Shown here one piece after another: positions 15,901 to 23,350 of a stretch of 55,355 bases of DNA; the stretch's first letter is position 1, and every line of letters begins with the position of its first letter. The position numbers were made by a program, and so were the translations under genes. Source of the DNA: Rhodanobacter thiooxydans LCS2. GTDB taxonomy: Bacteria > Pseudomonadota > Gammaproteobacteria > Xanthomonadales > Rhodanobacteraceae. The notes beneath the pieces were generated by a model. That model ran no database searches. It was not told where the DNA came from and saw only the letters and a list, made by a program, of their open reading frames with translations. The stretch lies in NCBI RefSeq assembly GCF_000264375.1, contig NZ_AJXW01000067.1, forward strand, positions 1 through 55,355, in the 5' to 3' direction.

Positions 15901-17091
15901 CTATGGATCGCTGCAGATGCCGTCAAAGACAGCGTTTTCCTCTCCAACAGTACAAATCGCAAGCACCTGGCTTTGCTTTTTCCACAGGAACTTACAATTT
16001 GCGAGGCCAGTGCCCGCGCATGACTCCATCTCCGGCCTTCCCTCGCACCGAGGGTCACCGCTTTCGCAAGTATCGGCGTCGTTTGCGTGGAACGGTTGCC
16101 ACCCTGCAGCTAACAATTTGGTGCGAACGTCGCCGTAGGGTTCATCCTTTTGAAACTGTGGTACGCCCGATGCTGCCGAGTCGCCGGATGCGCCATATGC
16201 CCCGGTGGGGTTAGCTGAGCCCGCAGTATCTGGTACGTCCGATGTTACGAATGCAATTTTGGCATTTTCGTCGGCATCAACCAAAATCTTCCACGAAGTG
16301 GGATTGAACTGCTCCTGACTTACCTCGAAAACATCCGCATCGGTTACCTGTATCCCGGGGTTTAGATCGCTCAATACTTTCGTGTTGGTGTTCAACTCGG
16401 TGGCGTACGACCCCGATGCCCCCAGATCAGGATCGTACTTGGTGCCGTCTGGTGCTATGAGGTGCAGGGTTGGCAGGTCAAAAGAGCCTACCGGCTTTTT
16501 TGAGATGTTTTTGTAGCGCCATTGGATAGCTACATAGACACCGCCCTGGCTCGCTTTCGATCCGAACATCGAATCGCCGACGGATTGCCTAAGCTGCGCC
16601 GAGGCGATTTGCATTTGAAATGTTGGTGTTTCAAAGGTGTCGCCCACTTTCAAAGCTGGTGGTGCCGGCGTTGATGCGGGGGCGGCGGATGTGGTCTCCA
16701 ACTTATTTGAAGTGCTTGATGTTACTTGCGCGAAACTTGGGCTTTTGGTGTCATTGGAACCGAAGATTGCCACAATAACTATGAGAACGACCAAAGCTCC
16801 AACAACCCACAACACCGCCTTCAGTGCCCCATGCATCTTTCGCCTTGGAGCGGGTGCTGCTTGATCGGAGCCGACTTGCGTGGCTGGCAATGGCGGCGGC
16901 GCTCCAGTACCGCCACTGGGGAATAGTCCGGCTACTGACGAAGCCGGCACCCAATTGGCCAACCCTTCCTTCCACACCATGTCGGTTGCCGCGATTTGTC
17001 CGCTAGCAACAAGCGCCTTTAACTCAGCTGCTGTGTATGGGCCTTGGCGTTGGTCGCCTTTGGCGTACCACCAAATTTTGTCGGATGACAT
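15901..17091 (-). CDS. GYF_2 and DUF4352 domain membrane protein
   Basis: The 396-residue protein opens with a GYF_2 domain (residues 5-57: WWYAKGDQRQGPYTAAELKALV and VWKEGLANWVPAS). A Pro-rich linker and a single transmembrane helix (about 88-110: LKAVLWVVGALVVLIVIVAIFG) follow. The outside part has a DUF4352/telokin-like immunoglobulin fold (about 148-275, with VYVAIQWRYKNISKKPV and PDGTKYDPD). The last 80 residues carry six cysteines (TCESGDPRC, SCAGTGLANC, ICTVG, ICSDP) that could form three disulfides. GYF_2 domains are usually cytoplasmic protein-interaction modules, so this looks like a transmembrane linker. The function is unknown. The start has GGGGAG upstream. The gene is more AT-rich than its flanks and follows a small membrane protein gene on the same strand with an 18-base gap. 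Confidence 0.78.
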   Translation of the reverse strand: MSSDKIWWYAKGDQRQGPYTAAELKALVASGQIAATDMVWKEGLANWVPASSVAGLFPSGGTGAPPPLPATQVGSDQAAPAPRRKMHGALKAVLWVVGALVVLIVIVAIFGSNDTKSPSFAQVTSSTSNKLETTSAAPASTPAPPALKVGDTFETPTFQMQIASAQLRQSVGDSMFGSKASQGGVYVAIQWRYKNISKKPVGSFDLPTLHLIAPDGTKYDPDLGASGSYATELNTNTKVLSDLNPGIQVTDADVFEVSQEQFNPTSWKILVDADENAKIAFVTSDVPDTAGSANPTGAYGASGDSAASGVPQFQKDEPYGDVRTKLLAAGWQPFHANDADTCESGDPRCEGRPEMESCAGTGLANCKFLWKKQSQVLAICTVGEENAVFDGICSDP

Positions 17092-17109
17092 AGAACGCTC
17101 CCCGTATGC

Positions 17110-17481
17110 TCAGTCAATTGAAATGGTGGCCGGTGGAGGCGCAGGCGGCAGAACTTTCTTTGCGCCAACGACCGCCAAAATTCCGCCCACCAAAGACAAG
17201 ACCATAAACACAGCTACCAATGTGCCACCGAGGATCGCTCCAGCGATGGAGCTGATGATGAGAAGGACGCCTGGCACCTTGCTTTTTGAGGCGATCGCGA
17301 CAGCCCCAAGGACGATCACGATGAAGGAAAACCCGACACCGCCCCAGCCAAGGCCAACCACCGTACTTGCCCCGTCGGCTTGGAAAGCGCCGCCGATTCC
17401 ACCAATGAATAACGTTGCTCCGGCCGCGAATATTCCGAAGATGCCCGCGATAAGCGCGATGATTCCGCCTGCCTTTTTCAT
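17110..17481 (-). CDS. Four-helix small membrane protein (DUF4064-like)
   Basis: The 123-residue product is almost entirely hydrophobic and Gly/Ala/Ile-rich, with about four membrane helices. It begins MKKAGGIIALIAGIFGIFAAG and ends with a Pro-rich tail (LPPAPPPAT). It resembles DUF4064-type proteins that often accompany GYF_2 or zinc-ribbon membrane proteins. A strong AAGGGGGGAA precedes the ATG. It lies 18 bases upstream of the GYF/DUF4352 gene on the minus strand, so the two form an operon of AT-richer codon use, perhaps acquired together. Confidence 0.7.
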   Translation of the reverse strand: MKKAGGIIALIAGIFGIFAAGATLFIGGIGGAFQADGASTVVGLGWGGVGFSFIVIVLGAVAIASKSKVPGVLLIISSIAGAILGGTLVAVFMVLSLVGGILAVVGAKKVLPPAPPPATISID

Positions 17482-17802
17482 ACGTTCCCCCCTTGTCGAA
17501 AGTTACGGTGCGTCTCTGGACGCGTCAGCCCAATCACACCGACGCACGAATTGTGCCGCCCAATGATTAGCAGACCCCAAATCGATGTATATGCACCGGA
17601 TGTTCAGCTTTCGGCTGACTTTGGTCAAGCAAGCAAACTCAATGTCCAAACAAGGGGTTGCCAGATTGCGACTCCCGTCGTGTGTGCTCGACACCATCGC
17701 TGCATATCTCGCGAACCGTGGCGCTATATCTTATTCCCCGCGATACGCGGCGATGAAAATCGTTGTTCCGGCTTGCTTGCAGGATTTGGCAGCGGCAGGC
17801 GT
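17482..17802. other. Intergenic region without visible gene
   Basis: This 321-base AT-richer gap lies between algR and the small membrane protein operon, both on the minus strand. I see no convincing gene, hairpin or promoter. Short open frames across it have no ribosome binding sites and no protein-like composition. Confidence 0.4.
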
Positions 17803-18507
17803 TCATCCAAGCCGCAACAACCTCCGTACCGCCGGCAAATTGCGCCGGCTGATCTCGGGGTTGAGCTCGCTGCCGTCGAGGCGGGCCAGCACGCGGCCGT
17901 CGGCGAGGGTCTTGAGGCCGAGCAGGCGCGGTGGGGGGACGAGGCAGTTGCGGTGCAGGCGGATCAACTGGTCGGGGTAGGTTTCTTCCAGCTGGCGCAG
18001 CGATTCCTCGATCAGCAGTTCGCCGCGGCGGTGTTGCACCACTACATATTTCTCGTCGGCGAGCAGGCAGATCACTTCGTCCAGCGCGATGCGCACCTGT
18101 TCGCCACGCAGCCGGCCGCTCAGGTACGCGGCCGGTTCGCGCGGCGTGTCGGCGAGGCGGCGTTGCGCGCGCTGCAGCGCGTCGCGCAGGCGGTCGAGCC
18201 GCACCGGCTTGAGCAGGTAGTCGACTGCGCCCAGTTCGAACGCCTTCAGCGCGTGCGTCTCGTAGGCAGTGCAGAAGATCACCTGCGGCCGCGCGCGGCT
18301 GGCCAGGCGCTGGGCCAGCGCCACGCCGTCGGTACCGGGCATGTTGATGTCCAGCAGCAGCGCGTCCGGCTGCAGTTCGTCCAGCGCGGCCAGCGCGGCC
18401 TCGCCGTCGCTGACGCTGCCGACCACCTCCGCCTCCACACATTCGGCCAGCAGGGCGGCCAGGCGCGCGCGCGCCAGCGGTTCGTCGTCGACCACCAGTA
18501 CACGCAT
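17803..18507 (-). CDS. algR: LytTR-family response regulator, AlgR-like
   Basis: The 234-residue protein has a receiver domain (MRVLVVDDEPLARARLAALL; phosphoacceptor Asp in DALLLDINMPGTDG near 53; KP in DYLLKPVRL). A C-terminal LytTR DNA-binding domain follows (about 135-230: DEVICLLADEKYVVV, LIRLHRNCLVPPPRL, NPEISRRNLPAVRRLL). Architecture and the kinase partner match AlgR, which controls alginate, twitching and virulence genes in pseudomonads and has orthologues in xanthomonads. The ATG overlaps the kinase stop as ATGA, so they are translationally coupled. The specific regulon in this organism is not visible. Confidence 0.85.
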   Translation of the reverse strand: MRVLVVDDEPLARARLAALLAECVEAEVVGSVSDGEAALAALDELQPDALLLDINMPGTDGVALAQRLASRARPQVIFCTAYETHALKAFELGAVDYLLKPVRLDRLRDALQRAQRRLADTPREPAAYLSGRLRGEQVRIALDEVICLLADEKYVVVQHRRGELLIEESLRQLEETYPDQLIRLHRNCLVPPPRLLGLKTLADGRVLARLDGSELNPEISRRNLPAVRRLLRLG

Positions 18508-19559
18508 CAGCCTTTTCCTCCCGGCAGCTGCAGCCGCACCACGAAGCGCTCGCCCTCCGCGCCGGCCTGCACGCTCGCCTGCGGGCCGTAGCGGTAGGCC
18601 ACGCGCTGGCGCACGCTGTCCAGGCCATGGCCGTTGCCGGCGGCGGGTGGAGTGGCCGGCAGCGGGTTGCCGATCTCGATGCGCACGTCACGGCCATCGC
18701 GCCAGCCACGCAAGGTCACCTCGCCGCCCTCGCGCAGCGGCTGGATGCCGTGGCGCACCGCATTCTCCACCAGCGGCTGCAGCAGCAGGCGCGGCAGCGG
18801 GAAATCGCGCGGCAGTTCGTCCAGTTCGCGCCGCACGCGCAGGCGCTCGCCCAGGCGCAGCTGCTCGATTGCCAGATAGCGTTCGACCAGCGCCAGCTCC
18901 TCGCCCAGCGTGCCGTCGGCGCTGTCGTGCTGGCCCAGCGCGGCGCGGAACAGTTCGGAGAGATCCTCCACCGTGCGCTCGGCGGCGGCGGGATCGACCC
19001 GGATCAGCGCCGCCACCGTATTCATGCTGTTGAACAGGAAATGCGGACGGATGCGCGCCTGCAGTGCCTCGACCTGCGCTCGGGTGACCGCCGCCAGCCG
19101 TGCCTGCCACTGCGCCAGCACATAGAAATAGCGCAGCATCGCGCCGCCAAGCAGGGCGGCGATCAGCAGGTTGTCGCGCACGAACACGGGCAGGCTGCCG
19201 CGCACCAGGTGCATCTGCAGCGCGCCGTCGAACCAGTGCGCCGCGAGGCTGCCGAGCAGCACGATCAGCAGCAGCAGCAGCCACACGCCCGCATACGGCA
19301 GGTGCCCGGGCAGGCGCTGCAGCCATGGCCGCAGCGCGCACAGCACTACCGCCGCCACCATGCCCAGCAGGGTTGCGAACAGCATGCCGACGCTGTAGGC
19401 CGACCAGTCGCGCGGGTCGTCGCGAGCCAGCCACATCACGGTGACCGTGAGCGCACCGACCACCAGCAGCGCGAACAGCGCCGGCAGCTGACAGAAGTCC
19501 GGCAGCGGACTTTGTTCGGTGCGGCCGCGTGCGGCGCGGCGGGAGGTGGGTTCGCGCAT
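18507..19559 (-). CDS. algZ: AlgZ-like sensor histidine kinase (LytS/His_kinase type)
   Basis: The 350-residue protein has an N-terminal membrane region with about four to five helices (residues 22-140). The His_kinase (PF06580) phosphoacceptor region is QARIRPHFLFNSMNTVAALI with His in RPHFLFN, followed by an ATPase domain (LLLQPLVENAVRHGIQP, then NGHGLDSVRQRVAYRYG). This lineage lacks the classic H-box spacing and works with LytTR regulators. It overlaps algR by the ATGA junction. In pseudomonads the AlgZ/AlgR pair controls type IV pili and alginate; whether it does so here cannot be read from the window. Confidence 0.85.
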   Translation of the reverse strand: MREPTSRRAARGRTEQSPLPDFCQLPALFALLVVGALTVTVMWLARDDPRDWSAYSVGMLFATLLGMVAAVVLCALRPWLQRLPGHLPYAGVWLLLLLIVLLGSLAAHWFDGALQMHLVRGSLPVFVRDNLLIAALLGGAMLRYFYVLAQWQARLAAVTRAQVEALQARIRPHFLFNSMNTVAALIRVDPAAAERTVEDLSELFRAALGQHDSADGTLGEELALVERYLAIEQLRLGERLRVRRELDELPRDFPLPRLLLQPLVENAVRHGIQPLREGGEVTLRGWRDGRDVRIEIGNPLPATPPAAGNGHGLDSVRQRVAYRYGPQASVQAGAEGERFVVRLQLPGGKG

Positions 19560-19589
19560 GCGGGCAAGTATGCCGCAGCGCGGTCGCGC

Positions 19590-20252
19590 TTACGCCAGCC
19601 GCTGGCCCAGCCAGTGACGCAGGTTGTCGATCTCCTCGGCGCAGACCGCGTGGGCCATCGGGTAGGTGTGCCAGTCCACCGCGTAACCCAGCGCCCGCAG
19701 CGCATCGCGCGAAGCGCTGCCGCGCGGTAGCGCCACCACAGGGTCGGCGGTGCCGTGGCCCCAGAAGATAGGCGTGGCCAGGTTCGCTGCGCTGCGCTCG
19801 GCGGCGAGCGTGCTGGCGATCGGCAGGTAGGTGGACAGCGCGACGATGCCGGCCAGCTTTTCCGTATGGCGCAGCCCCGCGGCCAGCGCGATCGCACCGC
19901 CCTGCGAGAAGCCGGCAAGGAAGATCCGCCTACTCGGCACGCCACACTCGTGCTCACGTTCGATCAGGGCCTCGATCGCGGCGATCGAGGCCCGGATGCC
20001 GGCTTCGTCCTGCTGCGCATGCGCGTCGAAGCCGATGATGTCGTACCACGCGCGCATCGACATGCCGTTGTTGATCGTCACCGGCCGCACCGGCGCATGC
20101 GGAAACACGAAGCGCAGCGCCGGCCACGCCGGATCGACCAACTCCGGCACGATCGGCGCGAAGTCGTTGCCGTCCGCGCCGAGGCCGTGTAGCCAGAGAA
20201 TGCTGTAGCGTGGGCTGGCGCCGGTTTCGTGTTCGACGGTGGGGAGTGGCAT
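19590..20252 (-). CDS. Carboxylesterase of the EstB/acyl-protein thioesterase family
   Basis: The 220-residue alpha/beta hydrolase belongs to the Abhydrolase_2 (phospholipase/carboxylesterase) family. The triad can be read: Ser116 in GFSQGG, Asp170 in WGHGTADPVV and His201 in YPMAHAV. LHGLGADGNDF near residue 21 forms the oxyanion hole. Enzymes of this family hydrolyse short-chain esters, and some act as acyl-protein thioesterases. There is no signal peptide, so it is cytosolic. Length is normal. It lies 30 bases upstream of the algZ start on the same strand and reads towards it, so it may be transcribed together with the sensor pair. Confidence 0.88.
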   Translation of the reverse strand: MPLPTVEHETGASPRYSILWLHGLGADGNDFAPIVPELVDPAWPALRFVFPHAPVRPVTINNGMSMRAWYDIIGFDAHAQQDEAGIRASIAAIEALIEREHECGVPSRRIFLAGFSQGGAIALAAGLRHTEKLAGIVALSTYLPIASTLAAERSAANLATPIFWGHGTADPVVALPRGSASRDALRALGYAVDWHTYPMAHAVCAEEIDNLRHWLGQRLA

Positions 20253-20314
20253 GGCATGAGTCGACAGCGGAGACGGGGTGCCATCGTAGCAGTCTCAGTC
20301 CCCCGCCTCGACGC

Positions 20315-20388
20315 GTAGGAGCCCGCTGGCGGGCGATGCTCTTGTTTCATCAACGCAGCAAGAGCATCGCCCGCCAGCGGGCTCCTAC
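20315..20388. repeat. REP family A hairpin, copy 1 (upstream of RAYT)
   Basis: GTAGGAGCCCGCTGGCGGGC at the left and its exact reverse complement ending in CTCCTAC at the right, extended by GATGCTCTT/AAGAGCATC, form a stem of about 29 bases around a short loop. It lies 80 bases before the RAYT start and mirrors the copy after it. Confidence 0.9.
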
Positions 20389-20467
20389 AAGGGGCGGTGG
20401 ATCAGACGGACAGGGGTTGATGCTGACGCTTGATGTGTTTTGCCGATGTCCGCGGCAGTCTGCACGC

Positions 20468-20956
20468 ATGCCTGCTTTCCCGCCTGTTGGCCGTCGCGCC
20501 TTGCGTCAGGGCCGCGTGTCCATTCCGGGCCAGATGTATTTGCTGACCACGGTGACACGCCATCGTGAGCCGATCTTTGCGGATACGGACCGCGCACGTG
20601 TAACCAGTCAGGTCATCCACGCGGCATCGACCTGGGCGGATTCCCGTCTGCTCGCATGGGTGCTGATGCCCGACCACTGGCATGGCCCGTTGCAACTCGG
20701 CGACGAGTCGCTGGGCCGGGTCATGAATCGGTTCAAGGCATGCGCATCGCGTGCGCTGCACGAATCGGGCGGGCCGGATGGGTCGCCGTGGGAGCGCAGT
20801 TTTCATGACCATGCGTTGCGAGTCGAGGAAGACATCAGGACGGTGGCGCGATACATCATCGCCAATCCGGTGCGCGCCGGCCTGGTCGACAGCGTCTTTG
20901 TCTACCCTTACTGGGACGCCGTCTGGCTAGACCGCGACGCATCGCTGACCTTGTAG
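20468..20956 (+). CDS. REP-associated tyrosine transposase (RAYT, Y1_Tnp)
   Basis: The 162-residue protein belongs to the IS200-like Y1 transposase superfamily, RAYT branch. The start region RQGRVSIPGQMYLLTTVT, the metal-binding HxH at 70-72 (LMPDHWHG), WERSFHDHALR near 108 and the tyrosine in ARYIIANPVRAGLV (Tyr129) are the family signatures. RAYTs are single-copy domesticated transposases that cut single-stranded REP hairpins and are thought to spread them. Here the gene is flanked on both sides by family A hairpins (20315-20388 and 20953-21028), and its TAG stop lies inside the right-hand element. ATG 20468 was chosen because the family begins about there; an in-frame ATG at 20420 would add 16 residues. 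It is compact for the family but has all catalytic motifs. Confidence 0.88.
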   Translation: MPAFPPVGRRALRQGRVSIPGQMYLLTTVTRHREPIFADTDRARVTSQVIHAASTWADSRLLAWVLMPDHWHGPLQLGDESLGRVMNRFKACASRALHESGGPDGSPWERSFHDHALRVEEDIRTVARYIIANPVRAGLVDSVFVYPYWDAVWLDRDASLTL

Positions 20957-21028
20957 GAGCCCGCTGGCGGGCGATGCTTCTTCTTCGGACATCCAGAACA
21001 AGAGCATCGCCCGCCAGCGGGCTCCTAC
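20953..21028. repeat. REP family A hairpin, copy 2 (downstream of RAYT)
   Basis: GTAGGAGCCCGCTGGCGGGC and its reverse complement, with the GATGCT/AGCATC extension, enclose a 25-base loop. The TAG at 20954-20956 is the RAYT stop codon. The element ends 15 bases before the stop of the convergent peptidase gene and may terminate transcription from both sides. Confidence 0.9.
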
Positions 21029-21042
21029 AGCGGGGAGGTGAT

Positions 21043-23202
21043 TTATTTTTCGACGCCCAGCCCCAGCTCGTGCGCGAAGAAGGTCAGGCCGATCGCGGTA
21101 TCACCGACGCGCTGGCTGAACGGGGCGCCGACGCCGTGGCCAGCGTTCATGCGGGTCAGCAGCAGGATCGGCCGCGGCGATGCGGTGGCATTCTGCAGCG
21201 CGGCGGCGAACTTGCGCGATTGCCACGGCGCCACGCGCGGGTCGTTCTCGCCGGTGGTGAGCAGCACCGCCGGGTAGGCGGTGTTCGCCTGCACGTGCTG
21301 CAGCGGCGAGTAGGCCAGGGTGGCCTTGAACTGGGCCGGGTCCGCGATGCTGCCGTACTCGGGGATGTTGTACGGACCGTTGGCGAAGTCGGTCTCGTGG
21401 CGCAGCATGTCGTAGATGCCCACGCGCGCCACCACGGCGCGGTAGTCGCCGGGGTGCTGCACGATCTGCGTGCCCATCAGCAGGCCGCCGTTGCTGCCGC
21501 CGAGGATGCCGAGGTGGGCGCGGTTGGTCCAGCGCGCGTCGATCAGCGCCAGCGCGGCGGCGTGGAAGTCGTCGAACACGTTCTGCTTGTGCAGTTGTTG
21601 GCCCTGCGCGTGCCAGAGCTGGCCGTTCTCGTTGCCGCCGCGGATGTTGGCGTAGGCGAGCACGCCGCCGTGCTCCAGCCAGGCCAGGTTCGGGCCGATG
21701 AAGCCGGGCTTCACCGGCAGGTCGAAGCCGCCGTAGCTGTACAGGATGGCGGGCCGCTTGCCGTTCGCCGTGGTGCCGGGCAGCGACAGCACGGTCACCG
21801 GGATTTTCGTACCGTCCTTCGAGGTGCCATCGATGCGGCGCGCGACCACCTTCGAATAGTCGGCGGCAGGCTTGACCTCGAATACGGTTTTCAGCGTGCC
21901 GGTGTTGCCGTCGTACTCGGCCCAGCGCGCGGGCGTGGTCCAGCCGCTGTAGCTGATCAGCGCCTTCGGCTGGCCGGATTCGGAGGCGATCTCGCCAATG
22001 CCGATGCCGTGTTCCGGCAGCGGCAGCCGACGCACGAACTTGGCGCCGGCGCCGTACTGCTCGACCCACCAGTCCGGCCCCCAGCTGCGCACCACCAGGA
22101 AACCGTCGCCGAGCGGGGCGATCTGCTGGATCGCACCTTCGCGTTCGGCCAGCACCGGCACGGCCTTGCCGTCGTCGCCGATGGCCACGATCCGGCCGCG
22201 CGGCGCATCGCGGAACGCGGCGGCGTATAGACGTCCATTCGCCCAGGCGGCGGTGCGCACGTTGGCGCCGCGGTCGAGCACGCGAGTGAAGCGGTCGCCG
22301 TGCTGCAGGAACACCTCGGCCGGGCCGCCGTCGCCGTCGTAAGCGAGCACCGCGGCCTGCGCGCTGGCCGGCGCGTTCACCAGCACGTACTCGGCGGTTT
22401 TCGAATAGCCCTGGCCGAACACCACGCGGTCCGCCGCGGCGGCCTGGCCCAGCGCGTGGTGCACCAGCGTGGCGTGGAACTGTTCCACTTCCTGGCCCGG
22501 CGCTGGTGGCGCGAAGCGCACGTAGCTGAAGCCGCGCTCGTCGGCGTCCCAGGCCAGCCCCTGCGGGGTGGTGCCGCCGCCGGCCCAGGGCAGGGTGTCG
22601 GGCAAGGTCTTGCCGCTGACCACGTCGAGCACGCGGATGGTGGTCAGTTCGCTACCGCCCTCGGCGGTGCCGTAGGCGAGGTAGCGCCCGCGGGGCGACG
22701 GCCAGTAGGCGGTGATCGCAGTGCCACCGTGATCGGTGTTCGGATCCACCAGCACCTTCGCCGCGCCGTCCGGCCAGGCCTTCGCCATCAGTACTGGCTG
22801 CGGTTGCGGCGGGGTCTGCTGCAGGTAGAACAGGGTGCCGCCGGCCAGCATCGGGCCGGTGCGCGCGGTCGAGGTGATCGCCAGCTGCCGCACCCGTGCG
22901 GTGAGCGCCTTGCCCTGCGGCATCGCGGCCAGGGCCGCCTCGGTATACGCATTCTGTGCAGCGATCCATTGCCGCACCGCCGGGTCGTCCGGGTTTTCCA
23001 GCCAGCGGTACGGATCGGCCACGCTGACGCCGTGGAGCTCGCTGGACGCGGCCTGCTGCGGCGTGGGCGGCGGCAGCGGTTGCGATTCGCCGATCAGCGC
23101 GACCTCGCGCGGCGGCTTCGCCGACGGACTCACAGGCGGCAGCTGGGCCGCGGCGGCGGCGCCGGCGAACAGCAGGGTGGCGGCGAGGGGCGCGAGACGC
23201 AT
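21043..23202 (-). CDS. Secreted prolyl oligopeptidase, S9A family
   Basis: The 719-residue enzyme cleaves peptides after proline. A signal peptide (MRLAPLAATLLFAGAAAAA) exports it. The propeller domain starts with SVADPYRWLENPDDPAVRQWI, the S9A entry motif, and spans about 60-430. The C-terminal alpha/beta-hydrolase has Ser in GILGGSNGGLLMG, Asp in TGENDPRVAP and His in NAGHGVGAP. RGGNENGQLWHAQG is also a prolyl oligopeptidase hallmark. ATG 23202 was chosen for the signal peptide; the open frame to 23457 runs over the divergent promoter. The gene is divergent from another secreted S9 peptidase 148 bases away, which suggests joint control of extracytoplasmic peptide breakdown. Confidence 0.9.
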   Translation of the reverse strand: MRLAPLAATLLFAGAAAAAQLPPVSPSAKPPREVALIGESQPLPPPTPQQAASSELHGVSVADPYRWLENPDDPAVRQWIAAQNAYTEAALAAMPQGKALTARVRQLAITSTARTGPMLAGGTLFYLQQTPPQPQPVLMAKAWPDGAAKVLVDPNTDHGGTAITAYWPSPRGRYLAYGTAEGGSELTTIRVLDVVSGKTLPDTLPWAGGGTTPQGLAWDADERGFSYVRFAPPAPGQEVEQFHATLVHHALGQAAAADRVVFGQGYSKTAEYVLVNAPASAQAAVLAYDGDGGPAEVFLQHGDRFTRVLDRGANVRTAAWANGRLYAAAFRDAPRGRIVAIGDDGKAVPVLAEREGAIQQIAPLGDGFLVVRSWGPDWWVEQYGAGAKFVRRLPLPEHGIGIGEIASESGQPKALISYSGWTTPARWAEYDGNTGTLKTVFEVKPAADYSKVVARRIDGTSKDGTKIPVTVLSLPGTTANGKRPAILYSYGGFDLPVKPGFIGPNLAWLEHGGVLAYANIRGGNENGQLWHAQGQQLHKQNVFDDFHAAALALIDARWTNRAHLGILGGSNGGLLMGTQIVQHPGDYRAVVARVGIYDMLRHETDFANGPYNIPEYGSIADPAQFKATLAYSPLQHVQANTAYPAVLLTTGENDPRVAPWQSRKFAAALQNATASPRPILLLTRMNAGHGVGAPFSQRVGDTAIGLTFFAHELGLGVEK

Positions 23203-23350
23203 GGCGAGGGTTCCATGGAAAGACGTGAAGGCGAGCAGAGTAGCAACGCGCCGCCGCCGCTGCAGCCAGCGGCCACTGACTTTCGGCAGGGGCGGCCGCA
23301 GAACGCCTGGGTGCTCGGTTATGCTGGCCTCTTTGCCCCTGGGAAAATCC

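Noticed and set aside
17551..18591. Plus-strand frame across algR and its downstream gap
   Set aside because: It has no ribosome binding site or recognisable domain and is antisense to the clear LytTR regulator.
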